A DNA stretch of 64,000 bases from Alteromonas salexigens (GTDB taxonomy: Bacteria > Pseudomonadota > Gammaproteobacteria > Enterobacterales > Alteromonadaceae): contig NZ_JAOTJC010000006.1 in assembly GCF_025628895.1 (NCBI RefSeq), positions 545,960-609,959 on the forward strand, in the 5' to 3' direction. Under the pieces are notes generated by a model that did not search any database, was not told where the DNA came from, and saw nothing but the letters and a program-made list of their open reading frames with translations. Both the position numbers and the translations under genes were made by a program. Shown piece after piece: positions 46,633 to 58,528 of this stretch (position 1 is the stretch's first letter; each line of letters begins with the position of its first letter).

Positions 46633-47634
46633 TTATTGCTTAACCGGTGACGGCAGGAAGAACTGACTGACCGTATTACGGGTATCTTTAGCACCCGCCT
46701 CGGCCGCCCCGCCGATTAACCAAATTTTGTCATCTTTGACTACTGAGCCCAGTCCATGACGAGGCAATGGCATCGTGCTGACTTCCTGCCAGGATTTCTT
46801 GCGCGGCGAGTAACGCCATACCTCCATAAACACGCCCCCGTCACCGGTGAAATATTCTCCCCCGAACACATAAATATTGCCCTGATAGGCACTGCAGGTG
46901 AGACCTGCCTGGGCCTGCGGCAAAGGTGGTAACGCCTGCCATTTACGGGTGGCAGGATTAAACATTTCATGGGTGGGAACATTACCCTCGGCCACTGTAC
47001 GACCGCCAATCACATGCCAGTTGCCATTGAGTACTGTAGAACAGGCGCTGTTTCGCGGGGTAGGTAATGGCGGCGCTGTTGTCCAGATGCCCGACTGGGG
47101 ATTGAAAACGCCGTGCCAGTCGGTATCTGTATTATCCAGCCACTGACCATTTTTTGAAGGTGTAGCTGTCCGCCCACCCGCAAGATGAATACCGTCTTTC
47201 AGCACTGCCGATACCGTCTCTGAAAGCATCACCGGAATGGCTTCCCGGGAGATCCAGGCTGCCCCGTTGTGGCCAAGAAACAATACACTATTGGTGTTAG
47301 TCCACTGCCCTTCGGCGCTTTCGACAAACCCACCGAATGCAAATGTGCCATCCCCGGTGCCCACCAGCATGGCATGATGACGGGCTTGGGGCAGATTAGG
47401 CAGTGACTGCCAGTGCTCAGCACCCGCTGTTAACGCCCACACCCGGTTGGTCATCAGCAATGCGCCGTCCTCGCCCAGATACAAGCCCCCGGCAACCAAA
47501 ATACGATCGTCACTGACGGTAGGGTAAATTTCCTGTACGGGTTGTGGCAGTGAGGGGCCAAGTGCCCATTGGTAGGACTGCGCCTGCGCTATACCACCAA
47601 CCAGCCACACGCCCGCGAGCCAGGCCCTCACCAT
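46633..47634 (-). CDS. Secreted kelch-repeat protein
   Basis: A 333-residue protein with an N-terminal signal peptide (cleavage about AQA|QSYQW, residue 19) and a beta-propeller of kelch repeats. Recognisable blade motifs include ILVAGGLYLGEDG, TFAFGGFVESAEG, GIHLAGGRTAT, WHVIGGRTVAEG, IYVFGGEYFTGDG and IWLIGGAAEAG, each with a following W about 15-20 residues on. It should be periplasmic or extracellular. Kelch propellers bind sugars or proteins, and some are sialic-acid mutarotases (NanM) or galactose oxidases, but no catalytic signature is evident here. Its start overlaps the end of the SDR gene by 7 bp, so they are co-translated. Confidence 0.85.
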   Translation of the reverse strand: MVRAWLAGVWLVGGIAQAQSYQWALGPSLPQPVQEIYPTVSDDRILVAGGLYLGEDGALLMTNRVWALTAGAEHWQSLPNLPQARHHAMLVGTGDGTFAFGGFVESAEGQWTNTNSVLFLGHNGAAWISREAIPVMLSETVSAVLKDGIHLAGGRTATPSKNGQWLDNTDTDWHGVFNPQSGIWTTAPPLPTPRNSACSTVLNGNWHVIGGRTVAEGNVPTHEMFNPATRKWQALPPLPQAQAGLTCSAYQGNIYVFGGEYFTGDGGVFMEVWRYSPRKKSWQEVSTMPLPRHGLGSVVKDDKIWLIGGAAEAGAKDTRNTVSQFFLPSPVKQ

Positions 47635-48287
47635 GGCAGCGGATCACCATTTGAGTGCACGAAACTGCCGGTATTATCCAGCGACAGTTCCTCTATGCGC
47701 GCCAGCAAGCGCGCGGCCGCGGTGGCCGCATCAATGTCACCATTGTTATTGACCATTTCGGTCTGCACATAGCCTGGATGGAACAACCCAACAGCAATGC
47801 CCTTGGGTGCCAGATCCCGGGCCAGTGAAACCCCTGCCGCATTTAATGCCGCTTTCGACATTCTGTAACCATAGTAGCCACCTGAGCCGTTATCCTGCAT
47901 AGACCCCATGCGGCTAGTGATCATAGCCACTTTAGCCTTGTTACTCAGCGCCGGAAGCAGGGTCTGGGTAACCAGTAGCGGGCCCAACGCGTTTACTCTG
48001 AACTGATAGTCGATAGTATTGGGATCCCAGTCTTCAAGGGTTTCCCGCCCCAACACCCCGGCGTTGTTAATCAGTAAGTCGATAGCCACGTCGCCGAGCG
48101 GAGCCAGTGCCTGAGGCAACGCATCAGGACGTGATACATCCACACCGGTGATGACTGTCGCGCCAGTGGCATTCAGATCATCGCAGCTATTACGACAGGT
48201 CGCATACACAGTATCACCACGGGTAATACACGCGTTTACTAACGCCAGACCAATACCACGATTTCCGCCTGTTATGACTACATTCAT
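47628..48287 (-). CDS. Short-chain dehydrogenase/reductase
   Basis: A 219-residue classical SDR: cofactor loop TGGNRGIGLAL at residues 6-16, LLINNAGVLG, catalytic Ser in MITSRMGSM and the YGYRMSK Tyr-Lys pair, with FHPGYVQTEMV after it. The Arg-rich CRNSCDD after the second strand suggests NADP(H) preference. The substrate is not deducible. It overlaps the downstream kelch gene by 7 bp and follows kdsB after 35 bp, so it may ride on the kdsB operon. Confidence 0.88.
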   Translation of the reverse strand: MNVVITGGNRGIGLALVNACITRGDTVYATCRNSCDDLNATGATVITGVDVSRPDALPQALAPLGDVAIDLLINNAGVLGRETLEDWDPNTIDYQFRVNALGPLLVTQTLLPALSNKAKVAMITSRMGSMQDNGSGGYYGYRMSKAALNAAGVSLARDLAPKGIAVGLFHPGYVQTEMVNNNGDIDAATAAARLLARIEELSLDNTGSFVHSNGDPLPW

Positions 48288-48322
48288 CGCTTCCTCCCGG
48301 GTTTCATGAGTTGCAGTTGTAA

Positions 48323-49072
48323 TTACTTCAGTGAGTGTAGCAGAGCGGTTAAGTCTTCAGGTGTATCAATGCCAACCGGAGGCTCTGCCTCGGCAATATC
48401 ACAATGGATAGCATCGCCGTACCAAAGTGCCCGTAGCTGTTCTAGCGACTCAATATGCTCCAGCGCGGACGGCGCATAACTTACATACTGTTTCACATAG
48501 CCTGCCCGGTACGCGTACAGACCGATATGCCGCAGGTATAGCGACGGATCCGATGGCGACCCGGACTGCATCATAGTACTACGCTCAAAAGGGATCACCG
48601 AGCGTGAAAAATACAGCGCAAACCCGGCCTGGTTAGTTACCACCTTTACCACATTCGGGTTACTGATGTCCTGCGCGTGCTGTATGTGAGTAGCCAGAGT
48701 GGCCATTGGCACAGTGCCACGCTGGCTCAGGTTTTTAGCCACCTGACGGATATTGGCCGCCGGTACGAAGGGCTCATCGCCTTGCACATTCACGACTATC
48801 GTATCGTCCTTAATGCCGCGCAGATTAAGCACTTCTGCAATTCGCTCCGTGCCCGACTGATGATGTGTGCCAGTCATACAGACATCGCTGAATGACGCCG
48901 CCACACTGGCAATACGATCATCGTCAGTAGCCACTATAACGGCTTCTGCGCCGGCTTCATTCGCCCGCTCCACCACATGCTGGATCATGGGTTTACCGTT
49001 GATATTAGCTAACGGCTTTCCGGGAAACCGACTCGATCCATAGCGGGCGGGGATCACTACTACAAAAGACAT
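48323..49072 (-). CDS. kdsB: CMP-3-deoxy-D-manno-octulosonate cytidylyltransferase
   Basis: Activates Kdo with CTP for lipopolysaccharide inner-core synthesis. The 249 residues match E. coli (248). VIPARYGSSRFPGKPLANI is the nucleotide-binding start; VQGDEPFVP carries the catalytic/metal Asp; LYLRHIGLYAYRAGYV and the late PPVGIDTPEDL are typical. It lies 9 bp after the ycaR-like gene in the msbA-lpxK-ycaR-kdsB order of E. coli. Confidence 0.97.
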   Translation of the reverse strand: MSFVVVIPARYGSSRFPGKPLANINGKPMIQHVVERANEAGAEAVIVATDDDRIASVAASFSDVCMTGTHHQSGTERIAEVLNLRGIKDDTIVVNVQGDEPFVPAANIRQVAKNLSQRGTVPMATLATHIQHAQDISNPNVVKVVTNQAGFALYFSRSVIPFERSTMMQSGSPSDPSLYLRHIGLYAYRAGYVKQYVSYAPSALEHIESLEQLRALWYGDAIHCDIAEAEPPVGIDTPEDLTALLHSLK

Positions 49073-49081
49073 ACCACTGCC

Positions 49082-49276
49082 CTATCGTGTAGCGTCAACA
49101 TCATCAAGAGACAATGTATCGGCTTTTTCTTCTATTAGTACCGGAATGCCATCTTCCACCGGGAAGCGCAAACGATCAAAGCGGCATATCAGAGCCGACT
49201 GTTCAGGTAGCCACGCCAGCTTCCCCTTACACACCGGACAGGCCACAACTTCCAGCAATCGTTTATCAAACGCCAT
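49082..49276 (-). CDS. ycaR: Trm112-like small protein (YcaR)
   Basis: A 64-residue protein with the Trm112/UPF0434 pattern ACPVCKGKL, an aromatic/hydrophobic middle (ALICRFDRLRFPVEDGIPVLI) and a polar tail. Only one CxxC pair is present plus a single later Cys, as is normal for YcaR. Its exact role is unknown. The gene is fixed between lpxK and kdsB in many gammaproteobacteria, which supports the call. Confidence 0.93.
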   Translation of the reverse strand: MAFDKRLLEVVACPVCKGKLAWLPEQSALICRFDRLRFPVEDGIPVLIEEKADTLSLDDVDATR

Positions 49277-49287
49277 AATCTACCTTT

Positions 49288-50283
49288 CTATTTTTGGTTA
49301 AACTGTTTAAGACGCGCCCCGACCAGGGCATAAAAATCATTCGGCAACCGGGCATCTACAGGCAAATACCAACAGTCTTTGTGAGCGAGATGCTGTAGCT
49401 TTACCGCATCCTTTTCGGTCACAACCACTGTGCCTTCGGGTATATCGTCTGCCTGATAATGATAGTGATCGGGAAATCCTTTGGTGGTGTTCAGCATTAA
49501 CCCCATTGCACGTAGTTGACTGAAAAAGCGTTCGGGAGCACCGATACCGGCAAACGCGGCCACCTTTCCAAAATCTTGTGGTTGCCGGGTAATATCCGGT
49601 GAGCATACATTTTTAAATGTGCCAGGCTGCAACATCATGGTGTACTGCTCAGGACCATTCATCGTCAATGCAGGCGCCGTGGCTTGCCCGTCATTATGAA
49701 TAATGGCATCCACCTGCCCTAAACGCCAGTCGCCCTCCCGCAACGGACCCATTGGCATGAGGTGCCCGTTACCGACGCCCCGGCCATCCATCACCACAAG
49801 CTCCATATCCCGGTGCAGCGCGTAATGCTGCAGGCCGTCATCACAGATGATTACGTCACACCCAAGTTCTTCTGACAGATACTTTGCGCCTCGCGCCCGT
49901 ACCGGATCGATGACCACCGGTAAGCCCGAACGTCCTGCTAACAGGCGGGGTTCGTCGCCTACTTGCCCGGCAGGATCATCGGCGTTAACACAACGGGGGT
50001 AGTAATCAGATTTGGCGCCGTAACCACGGCTCAGGATACCAGCGGAAATGCCCTGACCGCGCAGATGTTCGGCCAGTGCGAGCACCACCGGCGTCTTCCC
50101 GTTGCCGCCCACCGAAATATTGCCCACGACAATGACAAAAGCATTAACCCGCTGGGTACGGAACAGGCCCCACGCATACAAACGGCGACGGAGTGCCGTT
50201 ATAGCACCAAACAACAATGCGAAAGGTAACAGCAACCACTGTAATGGGTGGCCCTGATACCACATGGTCTGCAGCGCCCGCAT
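49288..50283 (-). CDS. lpxK: Tetraacyldisaccharide 4'-kinase
   Basis: Phosphorylates the lipid A precursor to give lipid IVA at the inner membrane. The 331 residues match E. coli (328). An N-terminal hydrophobic segment (LLPFALLFGAITALRRRL) anchors it; the P-loop is VGNISVGGNGKTPVVLALAE; RGYGAKSDYYP and DVIICDDGLQHYALHRDME hold the catalytic Asp region. The ATG follows the msbA stop without a gap (TAAATG), so the exporter and kinase are translated together. Confidence 0.97.
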   Translation of the reverse strand: MRALQTMWYQGHPLQWLLLPFALLFGAITALRRRLYAWGLFRTQRVNAFVIVVGNISVGGNGKTPVVLALAEHLRGQGISAGILSRGYGAKSDYYPRCVNADDPAGQVGDEPRLLAGRSGLPVVIDPVRARGAKYLSEELGCDVIICDDGLQHYALHRDMELVVMDGRGVGNGHLMPMGPLREGDWRLGQVDAIIHNDGQATAPALTMNGPEQYTMMLQPGTFKNVCSPDITRQPQDFGKVAAFAGIGAPERFFSQLRAMGLMLNTTKGFPDHYHYQADDIPEGTVVVTEKDAVKLQHLAHKDCWYLPVDARLPNDFYALVGARLKQFNQK

Positions 50284-52026
50284 TTAGTCACCAAACTGTA
50301 GAGCATGCAGTTGGGCATAGTGGCCCTGCTTGTCCAGCAGCTCCTGATGTTTACCCATTTCAAGAATTTGCCCCTGTTCCACCACTATAATGGTGTCGGC
50401 ATTCTCAATGGTAGAAAGGCGGTGAGCCACTACCACACTGGTGCAACGCTGTTGAAGTTTTTCGAGTGCGTCCTGAATTAAGCGCTCAGACTCCGTGTCC
50501 AGCGCGGAGGTGGCTTCATCCAGAATTAGGATGGGGGCATCAGTCAGGATCGCCCGCGCAATAGCAATACGCTGGCGCTGGCCACCAGACAACATCAGGC
50601 CGTTTTCGCCAATGATCGTATCCAGGCCTTCCGGTAGCTGCGGAAGAAACTCCGCCACATGCGCCACCCGCGCCGCTTCTTCAATTTGCTCGCGAGTGAC
50701 CTTGTGCTGTGACCCATAGGCAATATTGTTGGCAATGGTGTCATTAAACAGCGTGACATGTTGGGAGACCAGCGCAAACTGGGAGCGCAGGCACTTAAGA
50801 TCAATATCGTTAAGAGGAATATCGTCCAGCCGGATCTGTCCTGACTGAGGCGCATAAAAGCGTGTCATCAGTGCTGATATCGTTGACTTCCCACTGCCGG
50901 AACGGCCCACCAGGGCGATTGATTTACCGGGTTTAGCGGTAAAACTGATTTCCCGCAGCGCAGGTGTGGTTTTGCCCGGGTACGTAAAGGTCACATCGTC
51001 AAATTCCAGCTTGCCTTTAGCGCGGGTCAGTATCACATCACCGGAATCGTCTTCGTCTTTTCTGTCGAGGACTTCAAACACGCTACTGCAGGCAGCCATG
51101 CCTTTTTGAAACTCATTATTAATGGTGGTCAGCTGTTTCAGTGGCTTCAACAGCATTACCATACAGAACACCACATTGATGAAGACTCCGGCAGTGAGCT
51201 TTTCAAGCATGTCAGGCTGGCTGGCGATAAACAGCACCACGGCCAGCGCCACGGAGGCAATAACCTGTATAGAAGAAACACTCAGGATCTGGGTAACAGC
51301 CAGCTTCATGGTTTGCTGACGGTTGTGATTATTTTTCTTTTCAAAGCGCTGCTGTTCAATGTTCTGGCCACCAAACATTAACACCACTTTATGGCCTTTC
51401 ACGGCTTGTTCTACTGCCGAGGTCAGATTACCCATAGCATGCTGGATACTGCGACTGACCACCCGGAACCGTTTGCTGACATACGACACAATCAGCGCCA
51501 CTACCGGCCCGATGAGCAAAAATATCAGCGACAGTTGCCAGGAATACCAAAACATTACTCCTAACAGGCCAATCACCAGAGCGCCCTCTCTGACCAGTGT
51601 CAGCAAGGCTTTGCCGGCCGCATTGGCAACCTGTTCAGTATCGTAGGTAACCTTACTGATAAGCCCGCCCACCGCATGGTTATCGTGGAACTCCACCGGC
51701 AGATGAATATATTTATCAAACAATTGCTGGCGCATACGCATAACCACCCGCGACCCTATCCAGGTTAGCGTATAGGTGCCCATGAAATTAAAGAGCCCGC
51801 GCAATATAAATAGCGGCACAATGGCATAGGCCGCCAGACGCAGATAATCGTGGTTATTTTCGCCCAGTGACTCATCAATCATGGGCTGCAACTGTGCAAA
51901 CACAAACGTGTCGACAGCGGAATAGCCAATCATTCCAATGATTGCCACCAGAAATGGCATCTTATATTCGCGTAAATATCGAAGAAAGCGACGCACCTGA
52001 GACGGTGAATACTCAGTTTGCTGCAT
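50284..52026 (-). CDS. msbA: Lipid A export ABC transporter
   Basis: Homodimeric flippase moving lipid A core across the inner membrane. At 580 residues it matches E. coli (582). Six-helix membrane domain in about residues 1-320 and nucleotide-binding domain after that, with Walker A GRSGSGKST, Q-loop FALVSQHVTLFNDTI, signature LSGGQRQRIAIARA, Walker B ILILDEATSAL and switch His in VAHRLSTIENAD. It is 135 bp downstream of comEC in the same direction and adjacent to lpxK. Confidence 0.97.
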   Translation of the reverse strand: MQQTEYSPSQVRRFLRYLREYKMPFLVAIIGMIGYSAVDTFVFAQLQPMIDESLGENNHDYLRLAAYAIVPLFILRGLFNFMGTYTLTWIGSRVVMRMRQQLFDKYIHLPVEFHDNHAVGGLISKVTYDTEQVANAAGKALLTLVREGALVIGLLGVMFWYSWQLSLIFLLIGPVVALIVSYVSKRFRVVSRSIQHAMGNLTSAVEQAVKGHKVVLMFGGQNIEQQRFEKKNNHNRQQTMKLAVTQILSVSSIQVIASVALAVVLFIASQPDMLEKLTAGVFINVVFCMVMLLKPLKQLTTINNEFQKGMAACSSVFEVLDRKDEDDSGDVILTRAKGKLEFDDVTFTYPGKTTPALREISFTAKPGKSIALVGRSGSGKSTISALMTRFYAPQSGQIRLDDIPLNDIDLKCLRSQFALVSQHVTLFNDTIANNIAYGSQHKVTREQIEEAARVAHVAEFLPQLPEGLDTIIGENGLMLSGGQRQRIAIARAILTDAPILILDEATSALDTESERLIQDALEKLQQRCTSVVVAHRLSTIENADTIIVVEQGQILEMGKHQELLDKQGHYAQLHALQFGD

Positions 52027-52161
52027 GGATTACTATCACACCTTGTTTTAATTGCGCACTATTGTACAGGCTCACCGGCAAAACCCCTAATCGACTTACC
52101 TCAATAAGCCCCGCAAGTTACTAGTTTAGTGTTTAATTTCCCTCTTCCCGTGGTTAACGAT

Positions 52162-54534
52162 TCATTGTTGTTCAGACAGTTCTTCGACGTTCGGTGGAAT
52201 TTCCGCTAAGCGCCGCTTTCGGTACCACCGAGGGGCCATATCATCCCGAAAAGTGGTGACATTCACTGGCACATACGGCTGCAACTTAAAGCGCAAATAT
52301 CCGGATGCGGCGGTACTGTACAGGCCGGTGCCGTGCTGTTGATACCGGCTCACCACGTCGGCAGCCGGAAACCCCCACCGATTCAGCCACCCCGTGGTGA
52401 ATACCACATGTTTCGCTGCTACTTTCGTTATCCAGGCGCCGGTAGATGACGTTTTACTGCCATGATGCGGGGCGACCATAATATCTGCGGACACATCCGC
52501 ATTGCGGGTGAGTAAACGGTACTCTGTGCTTCGCTCTATGTCACCGGGCAGTAGTACACGGTGAGATACACCCGACACAGTTACGACACATGAGTGCGCG
52601 TTGTCATTGTTGCTATTACCGGTATCCGGCCACAGGTAGGTAAGGTCAAGACCCTGCCAGTGCAACGTGCGGTCTGCAACACACCCGTTCACGGGCGAGT
52701 GCCAGAAGGTATCCGGATGAACCAGCGGGCTGTTTTCTAAGTGTGTCAGCCCGCCCGCGTGATCAGTATCGCTGTGACTGACGATAACGCCATCGATATT
52801 ACGAATGCCCGCTTGCTGCAGTGCCGGTAAAACTTGTTGTTCCATGGCCATGGCACGCCCCTCAAATGCCGGACCGGTATCGACAACGATGGCTCTGCTC
52901 CCTCGGGTGATTGCCATAGCGCTACCCTGCCCTACGTCGAACACGTGCAGGTACCAGGCTTCAGCATGATTCGGTAAACCGCTTAACACCAGGGGGATCG
53001 TTAACAGGCTCAGCGTTAACCGTTTAAACGGAAATAAGGGCATGATGGCGAGCACAAAAATCAAAATCAGCAGCCCTGACAGCATCCCGCTTAAGGGCAT
53101 ATACCACACCCAGTCGAGCGACTGGTGCAGTGTTTCAAGTAACCTGATCAGCCCATGCAGCAGGGTAATACCTGCGTTAACACACCACCCAGCGCAGGCT
53201 GGTAACAGGAAACTGATAATAAATAAGACCAGGAGCACAGGTAATATCAGCATCACCAGGGGCACAACAATCAGATTCACTGGTAACGTACTGAGGCTCA
53301 GTACACCAAACCACATAACGGTTAGTGGCAGCAGCAACAGGGTGAGCCCTGCCTGCATGATAAGCTCACTTTGCCATGCCGGTCGGGATTGCAAACGATA
53401 CCGCCAGATTAGCAACCAGATAGCCAGGACCGCCCCCACGCTTAACTGCATACCGGCAGCAAGTAGCTGTAAGGGGAATAACACGATACAACTGCTGACC
53501 ATCACCACTGCAACCTGCCGCGCAGACCAGTGATGGCAGGCTGAACGCAATACCATAAATAGTGCCAGTAATACCCAGGCCCTGACGGCAGGCAACGCCG
53601 CGCCCGTTACGCCGACATACCCCGCGCACAGCATTAATACCCAGCAAGTGAGGAATGCCCGGCTATTGTAAACAGGCGCCCGGTATCCCCGCAAACGAAG
53701 TGCCAGCAAAAGGAGTAACCGCAATGCTACAACAGTACTGACAGCCACTACCCCTACGTGCATTCCCGATACGCTGAACAGGTGGGCAGTCCCGGTCTCC
53801 TGCAGCATTTGCCAGTCACCTGGTGTCAGTGCACTACGATCACCGAGCAACAGCGCCCGAAGCCAGCGTGGGTCGCTCTGGGCATGCTGTAGCAAATGGT
53901 TGGTGAGGGGTTGTCGCAGGTTGCCAATACCTGCTGACGGCGACAGTATGGTCATCTCTCGAATATAACCGCGAGCGGCGACTCCCTGACTGACGAGGTG
54001 GCGGTGATAATCAAAGCCACCAGGGTTGGCCAGCCCGTGCACAGGCTTAAGCCTTGCCACCATATTAACCCGCTGCCCCACCTGCAGACATTGTGAAGGC
54101 ATCCGTTGCGATAACAGCAGGATGGGCTGGCGTACCAGGCGTGTCTGGCCTACGTGGGTCGCTGCCAGATAAACCCGTTGCCGGGTTTCGTCGCAGTGGG
54201 CGCGCTTAATCCAGCCAGTAACCGCAATATCCTCATGAATTTTCCCTGCTGGCAGTTGCCAAAGCGTATACCAATGCCCTACACTCGCCATCCAGATTAC
54301 GCCAAGGAGCGTGCCCGCGGCGAGAGCGCCGATTCCAAATGGTGCCAGTGCGGACGAACTTTTTCCGCACCTACGCGGTAGAAAAGGAAGACGTATCAGC
54401 GACGGGGAGCAGACAACCAGATATGTACCACTCAGGTAAATCAGTGTGGTTACGCCTGGCAGTGCGTGCCACAGCAATGAGGACGCCGCGCCCAGGCAGA
54501 ACCCAGAAAGATGGAGTGTAACTGAATGTCGCAT
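52162..54534 (-). CDS. comEC: DNA internalisation-related competence protein ComEC/Rec2
   Basis: Inner-membrane channel for uptake of single-stranded DNA during transformation (E. coli YcaI). The 790 residues have the three expected parts. First, an N-terminal DUF4131/OB-like region with two or three helices (about 1-200). Second, the multi-helix Competence domain including LLLGDRSALTPGDWQMLQ and GTAHLFSVSGMHVG (about 225-500). Third, a C-terminal metallo-beta-lactamase-like domain with VSHSDTDHAGG, VLLPGDIERSTEY and APHHGSKTSST (about 560-760). Length and position before msbA are normal. Divergent from the DUF2062 gene, with only 37 bp between starts. Confidence 0.95.
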   Translation of the reverse strand: MRHSVTLHLSGFCLGAASSLLWHALPGVTTLIYLSGTYLVVCSPSLIRLPFLPRRCGKSSSALAPFGIGALAAGTLLGVIWMASVGHWYTLWQLPAGKIHEDIAVTGWIKRAHCDETRQRVYLAATHVGQTRLVRQPILLLSQRMPSQCLQVGQRVNMVARLKPVHGLANPGGFDYHRHLVSQGVAARGYIREMTILSPSAGIGNLRQPLTNHLLQHAQSDPRWLRALLLGDRSALTPGDWQMLQETGTAHLFSVSGMHVGVVAVSTVVALRLLLLLALRLRGYRAPVYNSRAFLTCWVLMLCAGYVGVTGAALPAVRAWVLLALFMVLRSACHHWSARQVAVVMVSSCIVLFPLQLLAAGMQLSVGAVLAIWLLIWRYRLQSRPAWQSELIMQAGLTLLLLPLTVMWFGVLSLSTLPVNLIVVPLVMLILPVLLVLFIISFLLPACAGWCVNAGITLLHGLIRLLETLHQSLDWVWYMPLSGMLSGLLILIFVLAIMPLFPFKRLTLSLLTIPLVLSGLPNHAEAWYLHVFDVGQGSAMAITRGSRAIVVDTGPAFEGRAMAMEQQVLPALQQAGIRNIDGVIVSHSDTDHAGGLTHLENSPLVHPDTFWHSPVNGCVADRTLHWQGLDLTYLWPDTGNSNNDNAHSCVVTVSGVSHRVLLPGDIERSTEYRLLTRNADVSADIMVAPHHGSKTSSTGAWITKVAAKHVVFTTGWLNRWGFPAADVVSRYQQHGTGLYSTAASGYLRFKLQPYVPVNVTTFRDDMAPRWYRKRRLAEIPPNVEELSEQQ

Positions 54535-54571
54535 TCTTTCGCGGGCCTTAGCAAAAGATCGTATAGCCGTT

Positions 54572-55093
54572 ATGCCTAAAAATTTTATTAAGCGATTCCT
54601 GCCCGACCATCAAACTATTAAAAATCATCGGTTGCTGCGGGTATTTGGTTCTGTACTGCATGAACCAAACTTATGGCACCTGAACCGGCGCTCAGCCTCC
54701 GGTGCGTTTGGGATCGGCTTATTCTTCGCCTTCTGGCCGGTGCCTTTTCAAATGTGGCTGTCAGCGGGCATGGCTATCCCTTTCAGAGCTAATTTACCGT
54801 TGTCGGTTGCGACGGTCTGGATCACTAATCCTTTCACCATGCCCCCCATATTCTACGCAGCCTACAAGGTGGGCACGACTGTCCTTGGGACCAGAGCGCA
54901 ACATTTTGAATTTCAGTTTAGCTGGCAGTGGGTGGTAGAGAGCCTGAGTACTATCGGGCCGGCATTTCTGGTGGGGTGTGCTATTTGTTCTGTATTTGCT
55001 GGCGCAGCCGGCTATCTGGGACTGAATTTCGCCTGGCGTTATCAGGTGAGACGAGCGTGGGAGCGCCGCCGGGCAAATCGCCAGCAGCGCTAA
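54572..55093 (+). CDS. DUF2062 inner-membrane protein
   Basis: A 173-residue protein. Start at 54572 (MPKNFIKRFLPDHQTIKNH); the longer frame would run into comEC. It contains the DUF2062 core SGAFGIGLFFAFWPVPFQM, VTVWITNPFTMPP-like region (VATVWITNPFTMPPIFY) and two or three helices, with a basic C-terminus (RRAWERRRANRQQR). Function unknown; the gene commonly neighbours comEC in marine gammaproteobacteria. It converges on ligA with a small hairpin at the junction. Confidence 0.88.
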   Translation: MPKNFIKRFLPDHQTIKNHRLLRVFGSVLHEPNLWHLNRRSASGAFGIGLFFAFWPVPFQMWLSAGMAIPFRANLPLSVATVWITNPFTMPPIFYAAYKVGTTVLGTRAQHFEFQFSWQWVVESLSTIGPAFLVGCAICSVFAGAAGYLGLNFAWRYQVRRAWERRRANRQQR

Positions 55094-55094
55094 C

Positions 55095-55110
55095 AGCAGG
55101 TTTGCGCCTG

Positions 55111-55112
<2 letters not shown>
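55095..55112. terminator. Small hairpin at the DUF2062/ligA junction
   Basis: AGCAGG-TTTGCG-CCTGCT, a 6-bp stem filling the 17-bp gap between the two convergent stops. No T run, so its role as terminator is uncertain. Confidence 0.3.
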
Positions 55113-58510
<3,398 letters not shown>

Positions 58511-58528
58511 TATGTTAGTCGCCCTTTG

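Noticed and set aside
53042-53533. Plus-strand open frame (163 codons)
   Set aside because: Lies opposite membrane helices of comEC; no ribosome-binding site and no recognisable domain.
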